Notes: generated by a model from the letters alone, not told the origin. DNA of 64,000 nt from Macrosoma leucophasiata (GCA_036365455.1 JAWQUS010000025.1:25084001-25148000); one strand, 5' to 3'; counted from the stretch's first letter, positions 37,801 to 48,333 are shown. A program made the numbers and translations.

Positions 37801-40739
37801 TTGTCTTCAACATGAACAGTTCAACACGTGGTCCATTGGTGTATTTCGCGCAACTAAATGGCTTTAACTTTCGAGTTAAACAATAGGAACCCATTGTGTA
37901 ATGTTCGGCTTATTGTTTTTAACGATTATGGGTTTCGCACTACAAAGGCGGAAGTCCAAACATCTGGTCATCGTCTTTAGTTTGAAAAGTAATAAAATTC
38001 TCCTTTATTACTTTAGTGTTCCCACGCTATGTTTGTTAGTCATTTTAGGTAGGTACATACTTAACCGATTGGTTTTTAATTTCTATTTTCCCATAAGCTT
38101 GGAGTAATTATATTATTTTAAATAGTTTGTCTTAATTGACTTATTCCTTATGTGTATTATTATAATCTGATAAATAGCATCACAAAGCAAGGTGGTTGTT
38201 GCATAGCTGGAGTTATTGATCATATAACAATAAGGAACGTGTAGATTATATTAATACTACACAGTTAGTGCTGTATTGCATTCATATAAGATGAATATTA
38301 TTTTATTGACAATGAAGCTGAGATAATTAATACTTTATTGAAATATTATCGCATCAATGTTCAACATACATTATTTAAATCAATTTGAACATTTTGGTGT
38401 TTGTTTATATACATACTTTGTTACTGCGAGTAAGTAATGAGAATTCATCTAGCTTATAGACATTGTTAGTTAATTTATACCGATGTTTTATCATATACTG
38501 ACTTTGGTCTATAAACATTTACTAATTATTGGCTGTAAATAAGTATGGACGTTTTGGTTGTCATTATTGAATAATGATATCTACAACGATATTATCGATT
38601 ATTGACTCTGGATTATAATGAACTTATCATTATCATTATTAACACAATACACGCATTACACACCTGGTTTGTTGGGGCGTTGGACTCGTTCCTTCGCTAC
38701 ATACATCACTTCTGACGTCCAGGACTGAAAGACACTCAACGTTGTCCCGCGGCTACGCCAGTGCACTGGAGTTACTTATCACATAAAAAACAAGTAGGGC
38801 CAAGCCTGAAAAACACTGTGGTGATGTATACTCCCTGGGGTGTATCTTGGTCTAGTGCGCTAGCAACTTATGTGGGTCGGCCTACACCATTAACTTGGGT
38901 ACTATGGGTCGATTCCACACCTACACTCTTCTTTACTATCATCTGGACGTAGTAGTACCTACTTCAGAACAACCAACACTAAACATATTTTATAATAATC
39001 TGCTACTTATAGACATCTATAAAACTCATTTGAATCTGGAAACCTAATAAGGTTTTGCCTAAAGGCAGTGTGCAAAATGCATGGTTTATGTATAAATCCA
39101 TAAACATTATATATACACAATACAGGTAATCACTATAAATATCACACCTGTATTGTTGATACTTTATACTGTTCTGTATGTTCTGTACATATACTTTCGA
39201 CGTTCAGTTTGGAATATTTAAAACATATTTACTGACAGCTGGCCTGTATACTGGAGCTACTCACTACCTGTTCTTGCGATAATGGGCAGAGCCCTAGCAA
39301 ATATTATTTTTGTAGTCTTGTAGTCTCCGCGGTCTCCGCCTAGTGTACCTTTGGTCTAGTCTGTGGGTATCAGCAGTTGTGGGTCGGCCTATCTTCATCG
39401 ACGTTGTCTGGCTTGCTAGTACCTGTGCGCTGTGAATTACACACTACCTGTTCTTGCGATAATGGGCAGAGCCCCTAGCAAATGTTATTTTGTGGTGCTG
39501 TAATTTCACCTGTGGTGTACCTTGGGTCTGGTTTTGCTTTGACTTATACATTACTTTATAGGTCGATTCCATTAACGTTGGAGATAATATCCATCTGGAT
39601 GAAGAGGTGTTACTTCAGAACAAACACAACACATATTAATATTATAATATGATCAACAGATCATTATCCGCCTTGTTGCGATGATCGGTCATGGAACCGC
39701 TACATTTATTGTGTGTTATGCACCTACCTTATGGAAACTACAATATTGCATTTATTTGCGATGTCAGATACTGACAATATACAATGAGATAATACTCATA
39801 TATGGTTAAACCATAATTACAGGACATTGCCTGAAATATTTATTTACTGACTATGTCAGAATGAATAAACTATGTTTACGGTATAACAACTTAATGGCTA
39901 CGCCATATTATGATCATGAACTACTACTGCAACAATTACTGCGCCTAACGGTGTCTGCGACGATTGATAATATACATATCAACTTCATCATTGGAATACT
40001 CAAATGAGTATATTTTACCTGATTGCCTGTTAATGGCCTATATTAATATTGAAATATAATCTACTGACTTTGTCAGCTTATTAAGACTATGTCTTACACG
40101 ATACCTGCAATTTGAGGCTTATGCCACTTTATCTGTTGTATACAACAGTCTACTACCACATACTGACTTTGTCAGCTTAAGACTATGTCTTACACAATAC
40201 CTGCAATTTGAGGCTTATGCCATATAATCTGTTGTTTACAACAGTCTACTACAACTTACTGACTTTGTCAGCTTATTAAGACTTTGTCTTTATACATCAT
40301 CTACAATTTGAGGCTTTGCCTTTATATCTGTTGATTTACAACAGTTTGATTATAAATGTGACCATCATTGTATGGTAATTATCTAAGCGTTATTTATACG
40401 CTCATCTACCAAATATACTCCAAGCTCGTCTGGAGAGTACAGATTCTTGGTTTGGTACTCACACTAAGGGGCGATGGTTTGGGGCTCCTTAACTTTCCCC
40501 CCCAATATCATATTGTGTATTCAGTAATTTACTCTTTGGGGTTATATTTAATAATTTTATCGCATTTCTAACTTTATTCTTACCTCTATTAAAGAACTTA
40601 AGGTTTCTACCATTTAACAACTTGTAGGGTCCCTTTAGACATCACTTGGCCAATATTTTATTCTTGTTGATTTAGATTTGACTTCGAAAATATCCTTTAT
40701 CTGAAGAGTCCCCTATTTGAGAGAGTGGGTTCCGTTACA
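34851..40739 (+). repeat. LTR copy 4 (3' terminal LTR)
   Basis: Same LTR shifted by 25,884. It ends at CGTTACA and is followed by the GCCT duplication and unrelated DNA instead of a PBS, which fixes the true 3' edge of the LTR independently of copies 1-3. Confidence 0.9.
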
Positions 40740-40743
40740 GCCT
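40740..40743. repeat. Right target-site duplication of the array (GCCT)
   Basis: GCCT directly follows the last LTR base at 40739. It does not occur at the internal LTR borders, where ATTTGGTGCC (3' side) or GGTGAAT (5' side) is found instead. Confidence 0.8.
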
Positions 40744-41500
40744 CTAGTACCCAAGTTTACTCAACCGCACGGCTTACAAGCTTACACATGAAATAGCAAG
40801 CACAGTGATTTATACAATACTGACATACGTGCCTATGTACGGCGAAAACATCGTAAATTTTCATGGTGAAAACTGTGTACCTTGCATCACCGCTTCACAA
40901 TGAGACATATTTCTCATAACTTCACAAAAGTACACAGCAATTACTCTTTAACTACGAGCGCATCTTTGAAGCTTCAACAGGTTAGAATTCCGCTGCAAAA
41001 TTATTTCGTTCATCGAGATATGCTGTACACCTAATTTTTACGCATATATACGATATAAAGAATATACATCCACTATGTTGCTTATCAAAACATGGCCGCT
41101 AGATGAAGGAAATAATTCTACAACGGGATTCTAGAATAAAAGAGATTACCGTATTCGATTTAGATTAGTGCCTTGTTTACACGAGCTAATTTCTTGTCAT
41201 CAATTGCTGGATACAAATCTTTAGAGGAGCAAGTTTCTATGAGACCACTCACTTGTCGGTCACAACAGTAATCGGACAAATATTATACGAAGCCTTAGTT
41301 AGTAGAAACAAAACTTGACACTTAACAATTGCAGCAGCTGTTAGAACAGTTGACAGTCGAAAGTCATCAAGGCAAATGAAAAAATCTTCGGTAAGTTCTG
41401 GTACCAGTGTCCTGGTTGCTTATGAAATGGGACCGCTGTCCTCTCTTAAACTGTAAGTTGTAACTTAATATAAATCAAGTAATATAAATCAGTAATTTAC
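40744..41500. other. Flank right of the array: mostly unassigned, one repeat fragment
   Basis: No gene seen. 40995-41100 (ATTATTTCGTTCATCGAGAT ... CCTAATTTTTACGCATATAT ... AACATGGCCGCTAG) is shared with 49315-49430 and, reversed, with 50083-50146: a dispersed family of unknown type. Confidence 0.5.
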
Positions 41501-41502
41501 TT

Positions 41503-41805
41503 TTTCTGGTGGTAGAGCTTCAGGGTCATGTTTTCGCTGCTTGGGGACAGGTAGGTAGGTACCACAGCATTATTTAATCAACTTCACATTAAATAGTAGT
41601 ACTCAATGCTACCGTGTTCCGTTCAGGTGGTAATGAATAGCGCTGTTATTCTTGGCAAAGAAATATCACAACATAGAGGTCACAGGAAGGGAAAACGCGT
41701 CTTCATAAAAAACTCTGATTTTATGCAGATGTTTGTAGGCAAGTGTAATCACCATCAATGCGAGTTGTATGCTTGTTTGTCACTGTTATGACGTAAAAAG
41801 AAAAC
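41503..41805 (+). mobile_element. Family B, strongly diverged copy
   Basis: The order of blocks (CTGGTGGTAGAGCTTCAG ... ACCGTGTTCCGTTCAGGTGG ... TGCTTGTTTGTCACT) is kept, but with many changes and an altered middle. Confidence 0.55.
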
Positions 41806-41811
41806 GTAAGT

Positions 41812-42410
41812 TTTTCACTGGTGCTACAGTTACAGTGTAGGAGCTTGAGGGCGTATACACCACCGCATTACTTATCTAATCTATCTTCCGCCAAATGTTA
41901 GTGGACAATGCTATAGTGTTTTTTTTATGTTATGGAAGTGGCAAGCAAGCATGCAGTTCACATTGATGTTGAGTGATGACTGCAGCCATAGACACCCACA
42001 AAAAGACCAATGTCAAAATGCAGATGCGTTACCACTCCTGAGACCTAAGGTGTTATGTCGCTTTGACGGAAGATACAGGGCCGCACATTACCACCTCACC
42101 GGAACACGATAGTGCAGAACACTACCATTTTTAGCGGCAAGTATATTAGGTAATGCGGTGGTGCCTACGCCCGCAAGCTCCGTCACTGGAGCTCTACCAC
42201 TAGTGAAAACCAGTGTTCCAGTAAAATGATAATGTATGGTCCTGTAATACCTAACTATCAGCGAGACATAACAACTTAGGTCTCAGGTTTAGCTACGCAT
42301 CTACATTTTGACCTCTGGTCTTTGTGTCTAGACACACGTCTAGGCTGCAGTCATCACTTATCATCAATGTGAACTGAATTCTTGTTTGCCACCTCCATTA
42401 CATAAAAAAC
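41812..42410 (+). mobile_element. Family B copy split by another family B copy
   Basis: The 5' part is at 41812-41918 and the 3' part at about 42207-42410. Between them is a full reverse copy, with AGTGTT repeated at both junctions. Confidence 0.65.
41919..42206 (-). mobile_element. Family B copy nested in family B
   Basis: Full-length reverse copy, less diverged than its host, from TTTTTTATGTTATGGAAGTG to CTCTACCACTAGTGAAAA. Confidence 0.7.
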
Positions 42411-42605
42411 TGGTTGCCTGTAAAGTCGGTTTTACGGGCGAAGACTTTACGTGACAACGTCTTTTTCTCAGTAGAAAGGCATTCGCCGGTCCGGCAGGCC
42501 ACTCTCTCGTTCGGTGACTCATCGTTACGTTACCGGGCGTTACACTTTTTCATGAGTGACTCCGAGCCGCAACCTAATTTAAGAGGTTGTCACGTCAAAA
42601 TGTAC
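42410..42605 (+). mobile_element. Dispersed element H with inverted ends
   Basis: It contains ACGTGACAACGTCTTTTTCT and, near the right end, TTAAGAGGTTGTCACGT, an inverted pair. The core GTTACCGGGCGTTACACTTT is one I remember from moth genomes. A reverse copy lies at 58957-59150. Confidence 0.55.
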
Positions 42606-42629
42606 TTATTATGAAAGTGACAAGTACTC

Positions 42630-42679
42630 AGCTGTAGACAAGTAGTAAGCCTTACACGGCTTACTACTTATCTACAGCT
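42630..42679. repeat. 22-bp hairpin
   Basis: The arm at 42630-42651 pairs with 42658-42679 with a single G/A difference and a 6-nt loop (TTACAC). It begins AGCTGTAGACAAGTAG. Confidence 0.75.
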
Positions 42680-42961
42680 TAGTCTAGGCATATCAAACTG
42701 TAGTCCCGACAAATTTCTTTTTGAACTTTCCAGTATTTTCCCATTTCGTGTGAATTATTTTGCCGTCCGCTTTAAGTATGCCGACGCTAAAGTTTTGATG
42801 TAATAGTTGAATTATTTTATCGTCATCATATTTATATTAGCTTGGAAATAAATTCTCTTTAGGACAACGTCTTTTTAAGTTATTTCTTTGTGGGGTGAAA
42901 CTTATGCTATCAAATCAACATGAAAAGTTTGCTTTCGACATTTTCGACTTTATATTTTATA

Positions 42962-43249
42962 TTTTTTATGTAATGGAAGTGGTAAACAAGCTTGCAGTTC
43001 ACATCGATGTTAAGTGATGACTGCAGCCTATAGACACCCACAGAAGGACCAAGATCAAAATGCAGATGCGTTACCACTCCTGAGGCCTAAGGTGTTATGC
43101 CTCTGCGCCGGAAATTACACGGCCATACATTACCACTTGACCGGAACACGATAGTGCTGAACCATACCATTTAGCGGCAAGTATATTAGGTAATGCGGTG
43201 GTGCCTACGCCAGCGAGCGCCGTCACTGGAGCTCTACCACCAGTAAAAA
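42962..43249 (-). mobile_element. Family B copy
   Basis: Full-length reverse copy with ATTTTTTATGTAATGGAAGT at its tail side and CTCTACCACCAGTAAAAA at its head. Confidence 0.75.
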
Positions 43250-43334
43250 AATAATACATTTATAATAGATGGCGCTGCTGCTACCATAAAGCAATGCAAT
43301 AAAATGTGAAGGAAAGATTTGACAAATCGGGTAG

Positions 43335-43410
43335 GACTTCAGTAGCTCAATTGGAAGAGCGGCTGGACTAGATTCCCAGTAGGCCGCGAGTTCGAGTCTC
43401 GCCTGAAGTC
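43335..43410 (+). tRNA. tRNA-like gene or pseudogene, 76 nt
   Basis: Acceptor ACTTCAG pairs with CTGAAGT (plus an extra outer G-C). TA precedes a D stem GCTC/GAGC with an AATTGGAA loop. The T arm is GCGAG-TTCGAGT-CTCGC with a good B box, and a T-run follows shortly after (Pol III stop). The anticodon arm is irregular: either a 9-nt loop ACTAGATTC on a GCTGG/CCAGT stem, or a 7-nt loop CTAGATT on a stem with one A-C mismatch, which would give anticodon AGA. A real Ser tRNA would have a long variable arm, which is absent, so I favour a tRNA pseudogene or tRNA-like RNA. Confidence 0.45.
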
Positions 43411-43807
43411 AAATTTTTCTTTCCATTTTTCTTTAAAAATTAAATATATTTCACAAGCATGTGTTAATGCGAAATAATATAAAACAACTTTTTTTTTGCT
43501 CTTGCGTTAAGGTTATAACTGCTAGACCTCCCCGAGTTCAATCCCCGAAATCTAATCTTGTACTATGTAATTCTGTGTTCACATTTAACCATCCACGGTA
43601 AATAACTTAACGTAAGCACGCTTTACAAATTTCTCACAGTGCACAATGGGCTCACGGCTGATGATGCGGTGTTACGTGCCTTTCAAAGTAATGAGCGTCA
43701 TTCCGAAGTTGTGTTTACATCCACTGTTCATGAAATGATTTTTGAGATGTCCGTGTTTGTCTTGAGTTTATGATTGAGCGTAGTTTTTGCAATGTCAACG
43801 CAACTTC

Positions 43808-44066
43808 AATGGAAGTGGGAAACAAGCATGCAGTTCACATTGATATTAAGTGATGACTGTAGCCTATAGACACCGACACAAAGACCAAGGTCAAAATGGA
43901 GATGCGTTACCACTCCTGATCCTGAGGCCTAAGGTGGTATGCCCCTGTGCCAGAAATTACAGAGCCGTACATTACCACCTGACCGGAACACGACAGTGCT
44001 GAACATTACCATTTAACAACCAGTATATTAGGTAGTGCGGTGGTACCTACGCCCACGAGCTCCTGA
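43808..44066 (-). mobile_element. Family B copy, 5' end missing
   Basis: Reverse copy from ATGGAAGTGGGAAACAAGCA to CCCACGAGCTCCTGAC. The terminal CTGGTGGTAG block is missing. Confidence 0.65.
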
Positions 44067-44089
44067 CTTTTGGTAAATGTTTTTGGGTA

Positions 44090-44133
44090 AAAATAAGCAT
44101 TTACCAAACCTCAGTTTGGTAAATGCTTATTTT
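44090..44133. repeat. Perfect 20-bp hairpin, 4-nt loop
   Basis: AAAATAAGCATTTACCAAAC (44090-44109), loop CTCA, then its exact complement to 44133. A partial extra copy, TTGGTAAATG, lies just upstream at about 44070. Confidence 0.8.
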
Positions 44134-44779
44134 GTTAAATGTAATTAACTTTTGATTGATGTTTGTAAGCAACTTATTTCTTACGCTTATTAAACAGGAG
44201 CCAGTGAAGCAAGTTGATCTCTCCCCTGACGAAGTTCACGGCCCTTCGCTTCTCTCCACAAAATAACGGCATGATAAATATATACATTATACTAGCTTAA
44301 TAAGAAATCGTCAAGTGGGAGACAGTCTTTAGGATATCGGGTTGCTTCCAAGAGAATTAAAAATTTATGTTTTTGATAGATTATTTTCAGTAGAATAGCA
44401 CTTGAGATTGAAATTGAAAAGAATTTATTTGCACAGATTGAAAACACAGTACATACAGACATTCATTAAATTTAAAAAGACACTGAATTAATACATGGAA
44501 AATAATAAAAATATACAGGACATACAAGAGATACATGAGACTTAAAACTACCCATAACACACCCTAATAAACTGTGTCTCTCGCCTGTACCAAAAAGGTT
44601 CGAATTCAGCCTTGTGTCAGGCCGGAGCCTGACGCTGGTTTTCAACTCTAATAATATATGGTTACATTATGATGAAGAAGTTTTATGCCTTCATCTAGCG
44701 ACAATATTTCAATTAAAATTAAAAGTATGTGTGCTTATGAACGCATGTAATATGTTAGGATCCCACTACAGAATCACCG
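44134..44779. other. Unassigned DNA with a LINE-tail-like stretch
   Basis: 44390-44560 (TTGAAAAGAATTTATTTGCA ...) resembles an AT-rich LINE 3' UTR in reverse. GTCAGGC-cgga-GCCTGAC at about 44617-44634 is a small palindrome. No gene. Confidence 0.35.
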
Positions 44780-44940
44780 ACACACTATACACCGACACAA
44801 CGACCAAGGTCAAATAACAGATGCGTTATCACTCCTGAGGCCTACCTTAGGCTTCTTTGTCGGAAATTACAGGGCCGTACGTACCACCTGACCGGAATAC
44901 GATAGTGCTGAACACTACCATTTAGTGGCAAGTGTATTAA
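44780..44940 (-). mobile_element. Family B partial copy, interrupted
   Basis: Reverse copy ending abruptly at GTGTATTA. An AAAATA-tailed LINE 3' fragment follows (44941-45058). A leftover head piece may be the segment at 45676-45713. Confidence 0.55.
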
Positions 44941-45062
44941 GAATAAAATAAAATAAAATTCATTTAATTCAGGTTATTTCCACCCATATTCAAATTAAAA
45001 TTACAATACTGTTTACATAAAAATTCACATAAAAAATCATAAAGTCAGTTAGATGTCAAAAT

Positions 45063-45369
45063 TAACTTCACGCCTGTAATCCCCGAAGGGGTAGGCAGAG
45101 GTAAATGCATGCATTCAATCATACATGCAAACACCCACGACTCGCCGGTTACGTTTTGGCCCATGTAACAGGTGGCGAACCTGTTGCCATCTCCGGGCAC
45201 ATTACCAAACTCCGGGGTACTGGGAAACTTCCAGAAAATGGAAAAATCCCAATAGAAGCAGAGATAAAGGATTTTAAACCGTTATCTATAATATCCCCCG
45301 ACCCGGGAATCGAACCCAGGACCTCCAGCGTAATAGTAGTGGCCTGCTACCACTACGCTACTGAGGCAG
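45063..45369 (-). mobile_element. tRNA-headed SINE, family A
   Basis: Complete copy; the minus-strand head is CTGCCTCAGTAGCGTAGTGG with B box CCTGGGTTCGATTCCCGGG. An open frame across it is incidental. Confidence 0.75.
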
Positions 45370-45928
45370 TATATTAGTATATTTATATAATAAATAAAAA
45401 ATCATAATAATTATTTTATATCGATGTTTTGACGATCTTTTGTTTTTACCTTATGATTCGTTGTTAAGGTTAAACATTCGCATCAGCTAAGAAACTTATC
45501 CCAAAAGATGGCGCATTTTCTCGAAAGCGTGTTTTTAATTCATTTCAACAAAATCAAAGCGAAAGGGAGTAATTAATGTGAGTTTTGCGAACATGAAAAT
45601 CATTTTGTATACATTTCTGATTTAGTTGAGACTACTGATTGCTACAATTTCGAAATATTGGTTATTGTACTTAATGCAGTTGTGCCTACGCCCACAAGCT
45701 CCGTCACGGGAGCCTTATGTATTAACCTTTTCGGGTACGGAACCCTAAACACGATGGTGAACCGCTAAAGTAACCCCGAAATAGGGCTCTCATATTCATC
45801 GCCCTGTAAATGATGCTCATTTGCGACTTATGAGAAAAAGTGATGGAAATGGTTTCTCATTTCGCGTTTCGCTATACAATCTTGTTATTCCAGTTTAGCT
45901 TAACCCTGGTAAAGTTACATAGTTATAA

Positions 45929-46291
45929 TCTATATACATATAATAAAACAGTAAAACCCGCGTGTCTGTACATTGTATATATTTAAGAAAAACCAATTGT
46001 GAGCGATGTTAAAATAGTATTACAACACTTTTCAATGATTTTTAAATTTTTTGTCTGTCTGTTTGTCCCTTTGTCCAGGCTAATCTCCAAAGATACTGGA
46101 CGGATTCGAAAGAAACTTTTTGTGGTGTATAGATACTAACCAACTGGCCAACATTTAGGCTACTTTTTACTGCGGGAAAATCACTTATTCCCACGGGAAT
46201 CTCTACATTTAGTTTCATTTTCCTATACAATATCAAACCATTGACACATTATTTCATTGTGAGGCAATACGAAGTTTGCCGGGTCAGCTAG
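45929..46291 (+). mobile_element. Non-autonomous Helitron-like element
   Basis: It starts TCTATATACATATAATAAAA after A and ends with hairpin GGCA-atacgaagtt-TGCC followed by GGGTCAGCTAG before T. TC start, 3' hairpin, CTAG end and an A|T target all fit Helitrons. No Rep/helicase. Confidence 0.7.
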
Positions 46292-46528
46292 TATTAGAAT
46301 ATTTTAAAAATTGTGTGCATTTTTTTTATCAGGAACATTTCATAGAGCAACACCGGAGGGGAGTAGCCATATGCAGGCTTTCCCCTCTGTCGAAGTACAA
46401 GCCCAAATGGGCCTATACCTGTCGCCTAGATGTGTAAATGAGTGCGTGAAATTGTTTCTGTATTTTGTTAAAATGAAGGTGTGAGTTTCATAGTAATAGA
46501 CGATTTTTGTAGTCTGCATGTGTGTCAC

Positions 46529-46821
46529 CAATGAGAACCAAAGTTACCGACATAGCTCACCGAATAGCGAGACTCAAGTGGCAGTGGGCAGGGCACATAG
46601 CTCGACGAACTGACGGCCGTTGGGGCAGAGCAGTTCTCGAGTGGCGACTGCGTACTGGAAAGCGAAGCGTAGGCAGGCCTCCCACAAGATGGACCGACGA
46701 CCTGGTGAAGGTCGCGGGCAATCGCTGGATGAGGGCGGCCCAGGACCGTTCGTTATGGCATTCTTTGGGGGAGGCCTTTGTTCAGCAGTGGACGTATTTT
46801 GGCTGAAATGATGATGATGAT
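46529..46821 (+). pseudogene. RTE-like LINE, C-terminal fragment
   Basis: The frame reads RTKVTDIAHRIARLKWQWAG, then HIARRTDGRWGRAVLEWR, VGRPPTRWTDDLV and ends FVQQWTYFG-stop at 46806, followed by ATGATGATGATGATG. This is the usual C-terminus and TGATG tail of RTE-type elements in moths, from memory. The frame is intact over ~90 codons, but EN and RT are missing through 5' truncation. Flanking TGTGTCAC/TGCGTCAC is a possible imperfect target duplication inside the family D MITE. Confidence 0.7.
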
Positions 46822-46862
46822 GTGCGTCACACGCATTTCCCCCCGCAAAAACATTACAGACT

Positions 46863-47156
46863 TAATGGTGGTAGAGCTCCAGTGACGGAGCTCGCGGGCG
46901 TAGGCACCACCGCATTACCTAATATACTTGCCGTTAAATGGTAGTGTTCAGCACTATCGTGTTCCGGTCAGGTGGTAATGTACGGCTCTGTAATTTCCGG
47001 CACAGAGGCATAACACCTAATGCCTCAGGAGTGGCAGCGCATTTGCATTTTGACCTCTGGTCATTGTGTGGGTGTCTATAGGCTGCAGTCATCACTTAAC
47101 ATCAATGTGAACTGCACGCTTGTTTGCCACTTTTATAACATAAAAAAATAAAAAAA
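46863..47156 (+). mobile_element. Family B copy with 7-bp target duplication
   Basis: ACAGACT at 46856-46862 and again at 47157-47163. Complete copy with an A-rich tail. Confidence 0.8.
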
Positions 47157-47235
47157 ACAGACTGTTTTGCGTTGGTAACGATACTCCCCTCCAGTCCACC
47201 GTGGCCGGTGGCCCGTGTTGCTCTATGGGAACATT

Positions 47236-47681
47236 GCATGTAGTAAGATAATCGTTCGTGTTACTTCGTTCGTTTCACTTAGGGGGCATCCATAATATTG
47301 CGTGAGCTATATATTTTAAAATCTTATGCCCTGGAAAGATGTCGTGAGATTTTATTAAGCCCCCTTCCACATCCCCCAATCTCACATGCGATTTTTCAAA
47401 ATGTGGGTTATTAATGTAACGTCGTCGTCGTATTTTTATTGTAAGAACAAAAAAATAATTTGCTTCGTGCTTTTATTTTAGACTAGTTAAGACTCGTTAT
47501 TAATAAGAAACTAAAAACAAAGGACTGTACCGTTAAATCAGACTAAATTGAGCGACTTGGTATAAAACAAGTATGGTAGTTTGACAATCAGTAGTGATGT
47601 ATAACGTCGATGTTGGAATGAAATTATTTTCTTTCAAACTAACCCCCCTCCCCCTCCCATACGCCTTTAAATATGTCACGT
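47236..47681. other. Probable degraded MITE, no gene
   Basis: AGGGGGCATCCATAATATTG at the left and CATACGCCTTTAAATATGTCACG at the right recall a common insect MITE with GGGGCATCCATAA ends. Too diverged for certainty. Confidence 0.35.
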
Positions 47682-47774
47682 AATTGAAATAAAACTAGTT
47701 TTCGGACTTATCTTGCGTACATTGAACTAAAATGATTATTAAAAGATAAATCCAAAAACTAGTTTTATTTCAAT
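47682..47774. repeat. Inverted pair of Penelope-like 3' ends
   Basis: ATTGAAATAAAACTAGTTTT at the left is the reverse complement of AAAACTAGTTTTATTTCAAT at the right, extending into GGACTTATCTT / AAGATAAATCC. The same end follows the GIY-YIG fragment at 54620-54649. Confidence 0.6.
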
Positions 47775-47851
47775 GAGTGTAGCTCGCCTAAACCTCAGAA
47801 CATACTATATCTCTTGTAATTCATGGACGCCAGCACGTGTAATTATTTGGT

Positions 47852-48172
47852 AACGTAACTTCACGCATCTAATCCCCGAAGGGATAGGCAGAGGTTAATG
47901 CATGCATTCAAGCATACATGCAAACACCCACGACTCGCCGGTTACGTTTTGGCCCATGTAACAGGTGGCGAACCTGTTGCCATCTCCGGGCACATTACCA
48001 AACTCCGAGGTACTGGGAATTTTCCTGAAAATGTAAAAATCCCAATAGAACCAGACATAAAGGATTTTTTTTAAACCATTATCTCTGATAGTCCCCGACC
48101 TGGGAATCGGGACCCCCAGCGCAGTAGTAGTGGCCTTCTACAACTACGCTACTGAGGCAGTTATTATTATTG
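47852..48172 (-). mobile_element. tRNA-headed SINE, family A, with target duplication
   Basis: ATTATTTGGT flanks both sides (47842-47851 and 48173-48182). The head end carries an extra (TTA)n before the duplication. Confidence 0.75.
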
Positions 48173-48333
48173 ATTATTTGGTGTCTTAGATAAATTGAAA
48201 CATCTGCTTATTTTTATTTGGCCAAGGCTATGATAATCCATACCTCATCGTAGCCTGTCGTTGCTAATCAAGAAAGAAGGTTTTTTTTTCTTTTACGCTT
48301 TGAAAACGTGACAAACACGGGCACTTTCTTGAA

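Larger units (their letters stand above)
8967..40739 (+). mobile_element. Tandem array of a non-coding LTR retroelement with giant LTRs (4 LTRs, 3 internal domains)
   Basis: The same 8,628-bp unit recurs exactly in phase: landmarks at 10740, 19368, 27996 and 36624, among many others, are 8,628 apart. The array starts with TGTAACG at 8967 and ends with CGTTACA at 40739, so its ends are TG...CA with a 7-bp inverted terminus. Immediately outside lie GCCT (8963-8966) and GCCT (40740-40743), a 4-bp target-site duplication around the whole array. Inside, each 5,889-bp LTR is followed by a primer binding site (copies 1-3) and preceded by a polypurine tract (copies 2-4). No frame longer than about 76 codons occurs and no gag, protease, RT, RNase H or integrase motif is visible, so the element is non-autonomous, comparable in plan to plant LARD elements. 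Gypsy and BEL/Pao both fit a 4-bp duplication; the superfamily is not decided. Confidence 0.9.
46340..47227 (-). mobile_element. hAT-type MITE, family D, with two nested insertions
   Basis: Termini CATAGAGCAACAC and GTGTTGCTCTATG. Duplication GGAACATT (46332-46339 and 47228-47235). An RTE LINE fragment (46529-46821) and a family B copy (46863-47156) were inserted into it; the parts in between match the copy at 7509-7800 in reverse order. Confidence 0.75.

Noticed and set aside
43505..43560. Second tRNA-like sequence (GAGTTCAATCCCCGAA)
   Set aside because: Only a B-box-like string is present; no acceptor or D arm could be paired.
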